Shown here piece by piece: positions 1 to 5,781 of a stretch of 10,162 nucleotides of DNA. Positions within the stretch are counted from its first letter, which is position 1; every line of letters starts with the position of its first letter. Below the pieces are notes generated by a model. That model did not search any database. It was not told the DNA's origin and saw nothing but the letters and a program-made list of their open reading frames with translations. Location: the NCBI GenBank assembly GCA_902765975.1, contig CACXBO010000091.1, positions 1 through 10,162 on the forward strand, written 5' to 3'. The translations under genes were made by a program, and so were the position numbers. The DNA comes from Oscillospiraceae bacterium. GTDB taxonomy: Bacteria > Bacillota > Clostridia > Oscillospirales > Oscillospiraceae.

Positions 1-69
1 GACGACACCGTAGTAGTCCTGCTCACGAACTCCGACGACCTCGAGGGCGTCGAGTGCGGAGCAAAATAA
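1..69 (+). CDS. C-terminal fragment of an unidentified protein
   Basis: Frame 1 is open from the first base to a TAA at 67-69 and encodes 22 residues beginning DDTVVVLLTNSDDLEGV and ending in ECGAK. A hydrophobic TVVVLL strand is followed by an acidic stretch, which would suit the last beta strand and tail of a globular enzyme, but this is too short to assign a family. The start lies outside the window. No terminator follows; the 77 bases to ptsH contain a hairpin without a T-tract, so co-transcription with ptsH is possible. The reading frame is supported only by its openness and its position ahead of ptsH. Confidence 0.5.
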   Translation, partial: DDTVVVLLTNSDDLEGVECGAK

Positions 70-94
70 GCCGGTAACAATTATTCAACATCGC

Positions 95-120
95 CCGGCG
101 GGGGCGAAAGCTTCCGCCGG
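95..120 (+). other. Stable hairpin in the ptsH leader
   Basis: Bases 95-105 pair with 110-120, giving an 11 bp stem with two G-T wobbles closed by a GAAA (GNRA) tetraloop. No T-tract follows (next bases are agaacaaaaatc), so it is not a convincing intrinsic terminator. It sits 13 bases before the AGGAGGT ribosome binding site at 133-139. It may be a 5' stabiliser, a processing site between the upstream gene and ptsH, or a weak attenuator; the sequence does not say which. Confidence 0.6.
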
Positions 121-146
121 AGAACAAAAATCAGGAGGTATAAAAA

Positions 147-407
147 ATGAAATCTTTTGAGTATGTGATCACCGATCCCGTAGGCATCCACGCCCGTCCC
201 GCAGGCGTCCTCGTTAAGGAAGTCAAGAGCTTTGCCGGCTCGACCGTCACGATAGCGAAGGGCGACAAGAGCGTGAACGCGCTCAAGCTTATGGCGCTAA
301 TGCAGATGGGGATCAAGCAGGGCGATACCGTCACCGTTACCGTTGAGGGCGGAGACGAGGCCGCCGTCTGCACCGCGCTTGAGAATTTCTTCAAGGCAAA
401 TCTTTAA
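147..407 (+). CDS. ptsH: Phosphocarrier protein HPr, lacking the regulatory serine
   Basis: An 86-residue HPr, the usual family length of 85-90. HPr takes phosphate from enzyme I on a histidine and passes it to sugar-specific EIIA domains in the cytoplasm. The active-site motif GIHARPAG puts the phospho-accepting histidine at residue 15, followed by the conserved Arg17 and Pro18. The second landmark, normally (N)xKS(I/L)MxxM with Ser46 in Bacillota, reads VNALKLMALMQMGI here. Aligned on the flanking Asn and MGI, Lys47 takes the place of Ser46, the HPr kinase/phosphorylase target. The start is supported by a perfect AGGAGGT at 133-139. ptsI follows after 73 bases and a hairpin. The PTS carrier role is secure from the family; loss of Ser46-based catabolite control is inference. 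Confidence 0.96.
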   Translation: MKSFEYVITDPVGIHARPAGVLVKEVKSFAGSTVTIAKGDKSVNALKLMALMQMGIKQGDTVTVTVEGGDEAAVCTALENFFKANL

Positions 408-423
408 TCTTTGATCACTCAGA

Positions 424-457
424 GCAAAACCGCTGCCTCAACAGGCAGCAGTTTTGC
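424..457 (+). terminator. Intercistronic ptsH-ptsI hairpin, possible partial terminator
   Basis: Bases 424-438 pair with 443-457: gcaaaac with gttttgc, one C/A mismatch, then gctgcct with aggcagc, closed by the 4-base loop caac. It is strong, but its T-run lies inside the stem and the following bases (ataatctgg) are not a T-tract. It is therefore more likely a processing, stabilising or leaky termination element that could set the HPr to enzyme I ratio than an efficient terminator. Confidence 0.5.
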
Positions 458-480
458 ATAATCTGGAAAGGAGTTAAAAT

Positions 481-2160
481 ATGATCTCTATTCAGGGCAA
501 GGGCGTATCCACCGGCATTGCCGCAGGTCCCCTTTATTTCTACCGCCGCGCAGACAGCAACGTCCAGCGCCGCACGGTAGAGGACAGAGACGCTGAGTGG
601 GCGCGCTTCAAGGCCGCTCAGGAAAAGGCCATCGCCCAGCTCGGTGAACTCGCGGAAAAGGCGAGAGCGGAGGCAGGTGACGAGGCTGCTATGCTCTTCG
701 AGACTCACCAGATGATGGTCGAGGATATGGACTATGAGGAGGCTATCGAGGCCGGGATAAAGGAATCCGGACTAAACGCCGAAGCAGCCGTTTCCGACGC
801 CGGCGAGATGCAGGCCGCCGCCTTCTCTGCGATGGACGACGCATACTTCAGCGCGCGCGCCGCCGACGTCAAGGACATCTCCACCCGACTCGTCGGGATC
901 CTCTGCGGCGCAGTACAGGGCGGTATTGATTCAGACGTGCCGGTTATCCTCGCCTCCGACGATCTCGCGCCCAGCGAGACCGTGCAGCTCGACAAATCGA
1001 AGATACTCGGCTTTGTCACCTCCGGCGGTTCAGGCTCGAGCCATACAGCGATCCTCGCCCGCACGATGGGTATCCCCGCCATTATAGGCGTAGGCGAAAA
1101 GCTAAAGGCGGAATATGAGGGCCGCGAGGTCATTATCGACGGAGCTACCGGCACTATCGCCCTCGATCCGGACGACGCGACCCGCGCCCAGATGATGGCA
1201 AAGCGCGCCGAGCTTCTCAAGCGTCTCGCTCTCCTCAACGAGCTCAAGGGGAAGCCCAACGAGACGAAGGACGGGCAGCGCATCCGCGTTTACTGCAATA
1301 TCGGCTCGCCGAGCGACGTACACACTGTTCTCGCAAACGACGGCGGAGGCATAGGTCTCTTCCGCAGCGAGTTCCTCTATCTCGAGTGCGACGATTATCC
1401 AACCGAGGATTATCAGTTTGAGGCATACAAAAGGGTCCTCTCCGATATGGGCGACAAAGAGGTCGTAATCCGCACTCTTGATATCGGCGCGGACAAGCAG
1501 ATAGACTACTTCAACCTCCCGAAGGAGGAAAATCCGGCTATGGGCAACCGCGCTCTGCGTATCTGCCTCTCCAGACCGGAGATATTCAAGACTCAGCTCA
1601 GAGCTCTCTACCGCGCCTCGGCTTACGGTCATCTCTGCATAATGTTCCCGATGGTCACCTCCGTCTGGGAGGTCAGAGAGGCGAAAAAGATGTGCGAGAT
1701 AGTTAAGAAAGAGCTCACTGCGGAGGGAATACCCTACGCTGAGGACGTTCAGGTCGGCATTATGATCGAGACTCCCGCTGCAGCCGTCATCTCCGACAGG
1801 CTTGCTAAGGAGGTTGATTTCTTCTCCTGCGGAACAAACGACCTCACGCAGTACACTCTCGCCTGCGACCGCCAGAACAACGATCTCGGACGTTTCTTCA
1901 ACGCGCATCATCCCGCAGTTATAAGGCTGCTTAAGCTCGTTTGCGACAACGCGCATAAGAACGGCATCTGGGTCGGCATCTGCGGTGAGCTCGGCGCTGA
2001 TCTTGAGCTTACGGAGACCTTCCTGTCAATCGGTATCGACGAGCTGTCCGTTTCGCCGCGCTCCGTACTTCCTCTCAGGCAGAAGATCCGTGAGACTAAT
2101 GTCCGCGCCGTGCGCGAGGACCGTCTTGCTGCCCTCGCAAGCGACGTAACTCCTATGTAA
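481..2160 (+). CDS. ptsI: Phosphoenolpyruvate-protein phosphotransferase (PTS enzyme I)
   Basis: Enzyme I autophosphorylates from phosphoenolpyruvate and phosphorylates HPr, the first step of PTS sugar uptake. The 559 residues match the usual 550-575. The N-terminal HPr-binding helical part is at about 1-140. The swivelling phosphohistidine domain carries GGSGSSHTAILART with active-site His188. The C-terminal TIM-barrel PEP-binding domain runs from about 265 to 540. In it are GLFRSEFLY (PEP-binding Arg295), RTLDIGADK (Arg331), GIMIETPAA (metal ligand Glu430), CGTNDLTQY (Asp454) and GICGELGAD with catalytic Cys501. All hallmark residues are present, so the enzyme should be active. The start has an AAAGGAG site at 467-473. 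It follows ptsH, and no EII genes are nearby, so this is a general PTS locus rather than a sugar-specific one. Confidence 0.98.
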   Translation: MISIQGKGVSTGIAAGPLYFYRRADSNVQRRTVEDRDAEWARFKAAQEKAIAQLGELAEKARAEAGDEAAMLFETHQMMVEDMDYEEAIEAGIKESGLNAEAAVSDAGEMQAAAFSAMDDAYFSARAADVKDISTRLVGILCGAVQGGIDSDVPVILASDDLAPSETVQLDKSKILGFVTSGGSGSSHTAILARTMGIPAIIGVGEKLKAEYEGREVIIDGATGTIALDPDDATRAQMMAKRAELLKRLALLNELKGKPNETKDGQRIRVYCNIGSPSDVHTVLANDGGGIGLFRSEFLYLECDDYPTEDYQFEAYKRVLSDMGDKEVVIRTLDIGADKQIDYFNLPKEENPAMGNRALRICLSRPEIFKTQLRALYRASAYGHLCIMFPMVTSVWEVREAKKMCEIVKKELTAEGIPYAEDVQVGIMIETPAAAVISDRLAKEVDFFSCGTNDLTQYTLACDRQNNDLGRFFNAHHPAVIRLLKLVCDNAHKNGIWVGICGELGADLELTETFLSIGIDELSVSPRSVLPLRQKIRETNVRAVREDRLAALASDVTPM

Positions 2161-2219
2161 CTGCTGACACGGGTCAGGCTATTGCCGGGCTCTGTTTACA
2201 CCGCTTAACTGCTTTTTCC

Positions 2220-2224
2220 GGGAG
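2220..2224 (+). promoter_or_regulatory. Ribosome binding site deciding the kinase start
   Basis: GGGAG lies two bases before an ATG at 2227, too close for initiation there, and 8 bases before the in-frame ATG at 2233. The second ATG is therefore the likely start, removing two residues from the longest reading frame. Confidence 0.6.
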
Positions 2225-2232
2225 AGATGCAA

Positions 2233-2844
2233 ATGAGAATAGTCACCATAGGGCGCGAGTTCGGCTCCGGAGGAAGAGAACTCGGCAAGAGAATGTCCGA
2301 TATACTCGGCTGGTCCTATTACGACAAGGAAATAATTGGCGTTATTGCGCGGGATCTCTGCAAGAGCCCGGATCACACCGGCCGCGCAGTGGACTCCGGC
2401 TTCTGGCGCAGCGTACCGCTCACCTTCCGCCGCACCTTCTACGCCTCCAATTCCGCGCCCGCTGCCGAGACGCTCGCCGCCGAACGGCGTGCGCTCGAGG
2501 GCATCGCGTCCCTCGAAAGAGACGCGGTTATCGTCGGCAGAAACGCCGACGTGATCTTGAGCGGATATAACACCTTCAACATTTTCGTCTGCGCCGACAG
2601 GATGGCAAAGCTCGACCGCTGCATGGAGCGCAAGGAAAACGGAGAGTCGCTCTCGCTTCGCGAAATGGAGCGCAAAATGAAATATATAGACCAGGCGAGA
2701 AGAGAGAGCCGCGCCGCGCTCACCGATCTGGAATGGGGCGACAAAGCCGGCTACCACCTTATCGTCGACTCCACGGGCTGGGATATGAAAAAGCTCGCAG
2801 CCGCGGTCAGCTATTACGCTCTTTCCTTTTTCGGAAAAGAATAA
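2233..2844 (+). CDS. Cytidylate-kinase-like family protein
   Basis: A 203-residue P-loop kinase of the cytidylate-kinase-like group (Pfam Cytidylate_kin2 type), common in Clostridia beside the genuine cmk. The N-terminus MRIVTIGREFGSGGRELG carries the phosphate-binding loop (GREFGSGGR, residues 7-15). YYDKEIIGVIARD then resembles the nucleotide-recognition segment of the family. A VIVGRNADVIL strand lies mid-protein, and residues from about 130 to 180 hold the Arg/Lys-rich lid and the conserved WGD-x4-Y-x-L-I-V segment. Members are annotated as kinases by homology, but their substrate is usually unproven, so I give no symbol. The gene follows ptsI after 72 bases without a terminator, so it is probably transcribed with the PTS genes and closed by the terminator at 2870-2903. 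Confidence 0.85.
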   Translation: MRIVTIGREFGSGGRELGKRMSDILGWSYYDKEIIGVIARDLCKSPDHTGRAVDSGFWRSVPLTFRRTFYASNSAPAAETLAAERRALEGIASLERDAVIVGRNADVILSGYNTFNIFVCADRMAKLDRCMERKENGESLSLREMERKMKYIDQARRESRAALTDLEWGDKAGYHLIVDSTGWDMKKLAAAVSYYALSFFGKE

Positions 2845-2869
2845 TAAAGCTTATACGGGTCAGTAAAAA

Positions 2870-2903
2870 TCCTGCCGCTCTCAAAAGGCGGCAGGACTTT
2901 TTT
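2870..2903 (+). terminator. Bidirectional intrinsic terminator
   Basis: tcctgccgc (2870-2878) pairs perfectly with gcggcagga (2888-2896) around a 9-base loop, followed by C and six T. On the other strand the same stem is followed by five T (complement of 2865-2869). It therefore ends both the kinase transcript and the leftward MATE transcript, whose stop codon is at 2950-2952. Confidence 0.92.
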
Positions 2904-2949
2904 GCGTCTGAACGACGTAACCTGTTTTACAGCGATTTATACGCTGCGT

Positions 2950-4287
2950 TTATGCGAGCCTTCGGTAAGCCGTTCTGCGCATAGTGAGATAGCAGACCGT
3001 GCCTCCGACAACGTTGGAGATCGGCTCCGCGAGGAACACTCCCTTGACTCCAAAGCCCATCGTAGGTAAAAGCAGCGTAAGAGTAACGACGATGACCACC
3101 TTTCGCAGCAGCGAGAAGAATATAGCGTGTCTCGCGTCGCCAAGAGCCTGAAACGCCGACTGTCCGGAAAACTGGAGCGCCATAAAGACAAACCCGAAGA
3201 AGTATATTCTCAGCATATCGATCCCTGCCTCAGTCATAGCCGGGTCGTCTGTAAATATTCCAAACCACAGAGACGGGCAAAAGAAAACGAGCAGCCATGC
3301 AAGAACGGTAAAAGCGCTGCCAGATAGGGTGTTGAAGTTTATGCCCTCTCTCGCCCTTCTATATTCCCCCGCGCCGAAGTTATAGCTTATAACCGGCTGT
3401 GCTCCGTTCACTATACCGTTTATAGGGAGAGTGAATATCTCGCGGATGGAGTTCGTCACGGTCATTACCCCGACGTATAGGTCCCCGCCGTAGGCATGGA
3501 GCGTTGAGTTGCAGGTCACCTGTACGGCGAAATTCGTCGCCTGCATAATAAAATTTGAGGTGCCGAGGCGGACTATGCCTCCTGACGCTCCCGGGTCGGG
3601 CTTCATATTTTGCCATCTGAGCCTTATCGCCGCCTTTTTTCCGAAGAGGAAGGCAAGCACCCACGCGGCAGAGACCGCCTGACTTATAACAGTCGCCAGC
3701 GCCGCTCCCGCTATGCCCATTCTGAAGGCGAATATGAACAGCGGATCGAGCGCTATATTGACAGCGCAGCCTATGACAACGGAGAGCATACCCGTTCTCG
3801 GAAAGCCCTGCGCGTGCACATATCCGACGAGTCCGGTCGCAATAACTGAGAACACGGTACCTGCAAGGTAAATCTTGAGATACTCCGATGCGTATCTGTA
3901 AGACTCCTCGCTCGCTCCTATCGCAAAAAGGGCGGGCCGCATAAAAATATAGCCGAGAGCTGTTAATATAAGCCCCGCGCAGAGAGTAAGAGTAAAGGAG
4001 TTGCCGAGTATGAGCGCCGCCTTCCCCTCGTCTCCCGCTCCCCTCTCAATGGCAAAGAGCGGAACGCCTCCCATTCCGAAGAGCGCGGCAAAGGCCATAA
4101 TGAGTGTCAGCACCGGGAAGGTCAGACCTACTCCGGTAAGCGCCATGCTGCCCTCCTCGCCCATATGCCCTATGTATATTCTGTCCACCACGTTGTATAG
4201 CAGATGTACCACCTGGGCAACGGTGAGAGGCAGAGCCTGCGATATTATGTTTTTCCAGACCGGTCCTTTGGAAAAATCATTCTGCAT
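2950..4287 (-). CDS. MATE-family multidrug/cation antiporter
   Basis: A 445-residue polytopic membrane protein with about twelve hydrophobic segments in two similar halves, as expected for MATE exporters (usually 440-480), which use Na+ or H+ gradients to expel drugs or metabolites. The first helix region contains LPLTVAQVVHLLYNVVDRIYIG, the classic MATE signature (PxxxxxxxxxxxNxxDxxxIG). The second half has IVNGAQPVISYNFGAGEYRRA, the equivalent of the family's G-x-QP-x-x-(G/S)-(Y/F)-N-(Y/F)-GA motif. The frame stays open upstream to 4413, but the ATG at 4287 (MQNDFSKGPVW) is preferred: the promoter at 4317-4345 lies inside the extension, and GGGTGAT precedes this ATG. Its substrate cannot be read from sequence. 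It is monocistronic, divergent from the gene at 4416. Confidence 0.95.
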   Translation of the reverse strand: MQNDFSKGPVWKNIISQALPLTVAQVVHLLYNVVDRIYIGHMGEEGSMALTGVGLTFPVLTLIMAFAALFGMGGVPLFAIERGAGDEGKAALILGNSFTLTLCAGLILTALGYIFMRPALFAIGASEESYRYASEYLKIYLAGTVFSVIATGLVGYVHAQGFPRTGMLSVVIGCAVNIALDPLFIFAFRMGIAGAALATVISQAVSAAWVLAFLFGKKAAIRLRWQNMKPDPGASGGIVRLGTSNFIMQATNFAVQVTCNSTLHAYGGDLYVGVMTVTNSIREIFTLPINGIVNGAQPVISYNFGAGEYRRAREGINFNTLSGSAFTVLAWLLVFFCPSLWFGIFTDDPAMTEAGIDMLRIYFFGFVFMALQFSGQSAFQALGDARHAIFFSLLRKVVIVVTLTLLLPTMGFGVKGVFLAEPISNVVGGTVCYLTMRRTAYRRLA

Positions 4288-4316
4288 CCTTATCACCCGT
4301 ATTATCTTCTCAGCGC

Positions 4317-4345
4317 ATAATACCACAAAATCCCGCGCCGTGCAA
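4317..4345 (-). promoter_or_regulatory. Promoter for the MATE gene
   Basis: On the minus strand TTGCAC (complement of 4340-4345) and TATTAT (complement of 4317-4322) are separated by exactly 17 bases. Transcription would start near 4310, leaving a leader of about 25 bases before the ATG at 4287. Confidence 0.82.
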
Positions 4346-4353
4346 CTTTTCCC

Positions 4354-4382
4354 TTGCGCCGCAGCAATGTCGCGGTTATAAT
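4354..4382 (+). promoter_or_regulatory. Promoter for the 4416 gene
   Basis: TTGCGC (4354-4359) and a perfect TATAAT (4377-4382) are separated by 17 bases. The predicted start near 4389 is followed by GAGGAGG at 4401-4407 and the ATG at 4416. Only 8 bases separate its -35 from that of the divergent MATE promoter, so the two polymerases probably compete or share an operator. Confidence 0.85.
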
Positions 4383-4415
4383 TATCATACAGATCATTCC
4401 GAGGAGGAAGCAATA

Positions 4416-4913
4416 ATGGAATACAGAGTGACTTTCAACAAGCTGCCGAGATCTCTCGCCGAGCTTAAAGCTATGCCGGAGGCGTCTCTCCGTAAGCCCG
4501 AGGAAACCGCCGCGCTCACCGTCGCCGCCCTCTCCGCTTATCCCTCAAGCCGCGACGAGTGCTACGCTATGCTCGATTACCTGCGCGGTCCGCGTCCCCT
4601 CTCGCAGATGGAAAAGCAGTTCATCCGCGACAGATTTATGGACGGTAAGGACTACATTCCGCGCTCCTATTTCGCAGGCGCGACCCCCGATAACGACTAT
4701 TCTCCAGCCTTGCCCTATACCGTCGTTCTGAAAGAGAGCGCATCTCAGTTTGCCGAGAGCGGCTACAGAAAATTCGACGTTATCTGCGGCGGCGCCGACT
4801 CCCCCCGCCCCGTGACCCTGCGCCTCAAGCCATCCACCGGCGAGTGGTTCCTCTGGGAACAGAATCTCCTCGTCGGCATAAAAATCCCAAAATCCTCCGA
4901 CCCCTGGGCATAA
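4416..4913 (+). CDS. Conserved small protein of unknown function (DUF6935-like)
   Basis: A 165-residue, probably cytoplasmic protein with no signal peptide or membrane helix. It resembles a family I recall from Clostridia (DUF6935), whose members share the opening LPRSLAELKAMPEASL, an AAL-x-VAAL stretch near residue 35, and the block RGPRPLSQMEKQFIRDRF at about 57-74. They also share KDYIPRSYFAGATP and a C-terminal GGADSPRPVTLR...WFLWEQ...DPWA. All of these are visible here; the family name is from memory. No catalytic motif is recognisable. The start is fixed by GAGGAGG at 4401-4407. The gene has its own promoter and terminator and is divergent from the MATE exporter; a functional link to it is not shown. 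Confidence 0.88.
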   Translation: MEYRVTFNKLPRSLAELKAMPEASLRKPEETAALTVAALSAYPSSRDECYAMLDYLRGPRPLSQMEKQFIRDRFMDGKDYIPRSYFAGATPDNDYSPALPYTVVLKESASQFAESGYRKFDVICGGADSPRPVTLRLKPSTGEWFLWEQNLLVGIKIPKSSDPWA

Positions 4914-4923
4914 TATAATCCTC

Positions 4924-4957
4924 GCGCCGTCTGATAAAGGCGGCGCTTGACTTTTTT
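4924..4957 (+). terminator. Intrinsic terminator after the 4416 gene
   Basis: gcgccg (4924-4929) pairs with cggcgc (4941-4946), extended by three inner pairs (one T-G wobble) around the loop gataa, with six T at 4952-4957. Five bases (ttgac) separate stem and T-run, so termination may be incomplete. The stem base abuts the -35 of the next promoter. Confidence 0.75.
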
Positions 4958-4975
4958 CCCCGCTGATACTATAAT
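4947..4975 (+). promoter_or_regulatory. Promoter for the ECF S-component unit
   Basis: TTGACT (4947-4952) and perfect TATAAT (4970-4975) are 17 bases apart, close to consensus. The -35 lies inside the T-tract region of the preceding terminator. Transcription should start near 4981, at the first base pairs of the leader hairpin. Confidence 0.88.
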
Positions 4976-4979
4976 ATAC

Positions 4980-5092
4980 CCGTCGGCACGAAGCCGACGG
5001 CAGCGGCAGAAGCCGCCGATTCGTTTCCTCTTGCTCATAACGCTATACCAGGAAGGTATGCACTTTCCCCGCACGGGAGAGCGCATTTTTTT
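4980..5092 (+). ncRNA. Structured leader RNA, candidate riboswitch or attenuator
   Basis: The leader starts with a perfect 8 bp stem (4980-4987 with 4993-5000, loop ACGAA). A 5 bp GC stem follows (5003-5007 with 5012-5016, loop AGAA). Next comes a less paired stretch, then a hairpin with ATACC (5045-5049) pairing to GGTAT (5055-5059). Its loop AGGAA (5050-5054) is complementary to TTCCT at 5025-5029, a possible 5 bp pseudoknot. The last element is the terminator at 5059-5092, whose first bases overlap the 3' arm of the pseudoknotted hairpin, so the two compete. I do not recognise the T-box, TPP, FMN, cobalamin, THF or preQ1-I consensus. Being ahead of a vitamin-type transporter, a ligand-sensing role is a fair inference, but the ligand is unknown. 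Confidence 0.6.
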
Positions 5093-5111
5093 ATTTCCGA
5101 AGGGAGAATAA
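5058..5111 (+). CDS. Possible 17-codon leader peptide (uncertain)
   Basis: An ATG at 5058 opens a frame encoding MHFPRTGERIFLFPKGE, with TAA at 5109-5111, two bases before the S-component ATG at 5114. AGGAAGG at 5050-5056 could serve as ribosome binding site, though the spacing (4 bases from AGGA) is short. Both the site and the ATG lie in the hairpin 5044-5060. The frame spans the terminator stem and T-tract, so a translating ribosome would disrupt the terminator and then deliver translation to the next start. It may equally be a chance frame. Confidence 0.2.
   Translation: MHFPRTGERIFLFPKGE
5059..5092 (+). terminator. Attenuator terminator ahead of the ECF gene
   Basis: tgcactttccc (5059-5069) pairs with gggagagcgca (5075-5085) with one A/C mismatch and one wobble, loop cgcac, followed by seven T (5086-5092). 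It lies between the promoter at 4947-4975 and the ATG at 5114 of the gene it precedes, so it must be conditional for the gene to be expressed from that promoter. Confidence 0.85.
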
Positions 5112-5113
5112 TT

Positions 5114-5653
5114 ATGTCAACTGTCAAAAAGCTAACCGTTACCGCACTCTTTCTCGCGCTTTCCGTCGCGCTGCCGCCGCTTTTCCATGCCGTAGGCTTA
5201 GGTCAGGCGTTTTCGCCGCTGCATATCCCCGCGCTCGCCTGCGGACTTATCTGCGGACCGCTCTACGGGCTGATCTGCGGAGCTCTCGGTCCCTTGCTCG
5301 CAAGTCTGATCAACGGTATGCCTCCGATGGCGATGCTCCTGTACTTTATTCCTGAAATGATGGCATACGGTCTCTTCGCAGGTCTCTTCTTCAAGCTCAT
5401 CCGCACCGGAAGCACGCTTGCCGACTGCGTCGTTTCACTTCTTATCGCTATGCTCATCGGCCGAGTCGTCGGAGGCCTCGTTCACGGAGCCGTCTTCCTC
5501 GGCGGAGGCGCGCAGTACTCTGTTTCCATCTGGCTCGGAGCTTACTTTGCGGGCACCTGGCCCGGAATGATACTCCATATCGTGCTCATCCCCGCTATCT
5601 ACTTTGCGCTTGAGAAGGCGAAGCTCATCCCGAAAAGATACAAAAAAGCGTAA
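5114..5653 (+). CDS. ECF transporter S component (vitamin-type substrate unknown)
   Basis: A 179-residue protein with about six hydrophobic segments, the size and form of the substrate-binding S subunit of group II energy-coupling factor transporters. These combine with a shared EcfA/EcfA'/EcfT module to import vitamins or their precursors. The first helix holds A11-x3-A15 and A15-x3-A19, matching the AxxxA pattern that contacts EcfT. The segment FSPLHIPALACGLICGPLYG (33-52) and the MPP loop after helix 3 are typical of a broad clostridial group (ECF_trnsprt, PF12822 type) whose substrate I cannot assign. No ecfA or ecfT is nearby, as expected for group II. AGGGAG at 5101-5106 supports the start. 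Expression is probably controlled by the upstream leader. Confidence 0.88.
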   Translation: MSTVKKLTVTALFLALSVALPPLFHAVGLGQAFSPLHIPALACGLICGPLYGLICGALGPLLASLINGMPPMAMLLYFIPEMMAYGLFAGLFFKLIRTGSTLADCVVSLLIAMLIGRVVGGLVHGAVFLGGGAQYSVSIWLGAYFAGTWPGMILHIVLIPAIYFALEKAKLIPKRYKKA

Positions 5654-5664
5654 CATTTCCACTC

Positions 5665-5693
5665 TGCCCTCCGGAACACCGGAGGGCATTTTT
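5665..5693 (+). terminator. Intrinsic terminator after the ECF gene
   Basis: A perfect 10 bp stem (5665-5674 with 5679-5688), tetraloop aaca, then five T, 12 bases after the TAA at 5651-5653. It isolates the ECF unit from the zinc-ribbon operon. Confidence 0.95.
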
Positions 5694-5718
5694 AATTATG
5701 TATAATCATACCGAAATG

Positions 5719-5747
5719 TTGAAATATCCTCCCGATTGCTGTATACT
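5719..5747 (+). promoter_or_regulatory. Promoter of the zinc-ribbon/metalloprotease operon
   Basis: TTGAAA (5719-5724) and TATACT (5742-5747) are 17 bases apart, giving a start near 5754 and a short leader to the ribosome binding site at 5769. No other promoter or terminator is evident up to the window end, so all four following genes probably depend on it. Confidence 0.82.
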
Positions 5748-5768
5748 GTAAAGTAGGAAAATATTTAT

Positions 5769-5775
5769 AAGGAGG
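5769..5775 (+). promoter_or_regulatory. Ribosome binding site deciding the first zinc-ribbon start
   Basis: A perfect AAGGAGG directly abuts an ATG at 5776, leaving no spacer, whereas the in-frame ATG at 5782 has a normal 6-base spacer. The protein therefore most likely begins MICRNC, matching the M-x-C start of its two downstream paralogues. Confidence 0.75.
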
Positions 5776-5781
5776 ATGGAT

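Noticed and set aside
1102..1956. Long open frame antisense to ptsI
   Set aside because: It lies wholly within a gene with all enzyme I motifs. GC-rich codon bias commonly leaves the opposite strand open, and no family motif is seen.
2182..2210. Possible promoter TTGCCG-17-TTAACT before the kinase gene
   Set aside because: The -10 matches the consensus at only three of six positions; read-through from ptsI explains expression better.
4288..4413. N-terminal extension of the MATE protein by 42 residues
   Set aside because: The extension covers the MATE promoter itself and encodes a non-hydrophobic stretch absent from the family; the ATG at 4287 gives the usual length.
4980..5016. Resemblance to the two-hairpin guanidine-II (mini-ykkC) riboswitch
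   Set aside because: The first loop contains ACGA but is a pentaloop, the second loop is AGAA rather than ACGR, and the downstream gene is not an SMR or guanidine-type gene.
5020..5092. T-box leader
   Set aside because: There is no T-box core (AGGGTGGNACCGCG type) before the terminator and no Stem I features.
5701..5706. Second TATAAT just after the ECF terminator
   Set aside because: No acceptable -35 lies 16-18 bases upstream, since that position is inside the terminator stem; the TTGAAA-17-TATACT pair at 5719-5747 is better placed.
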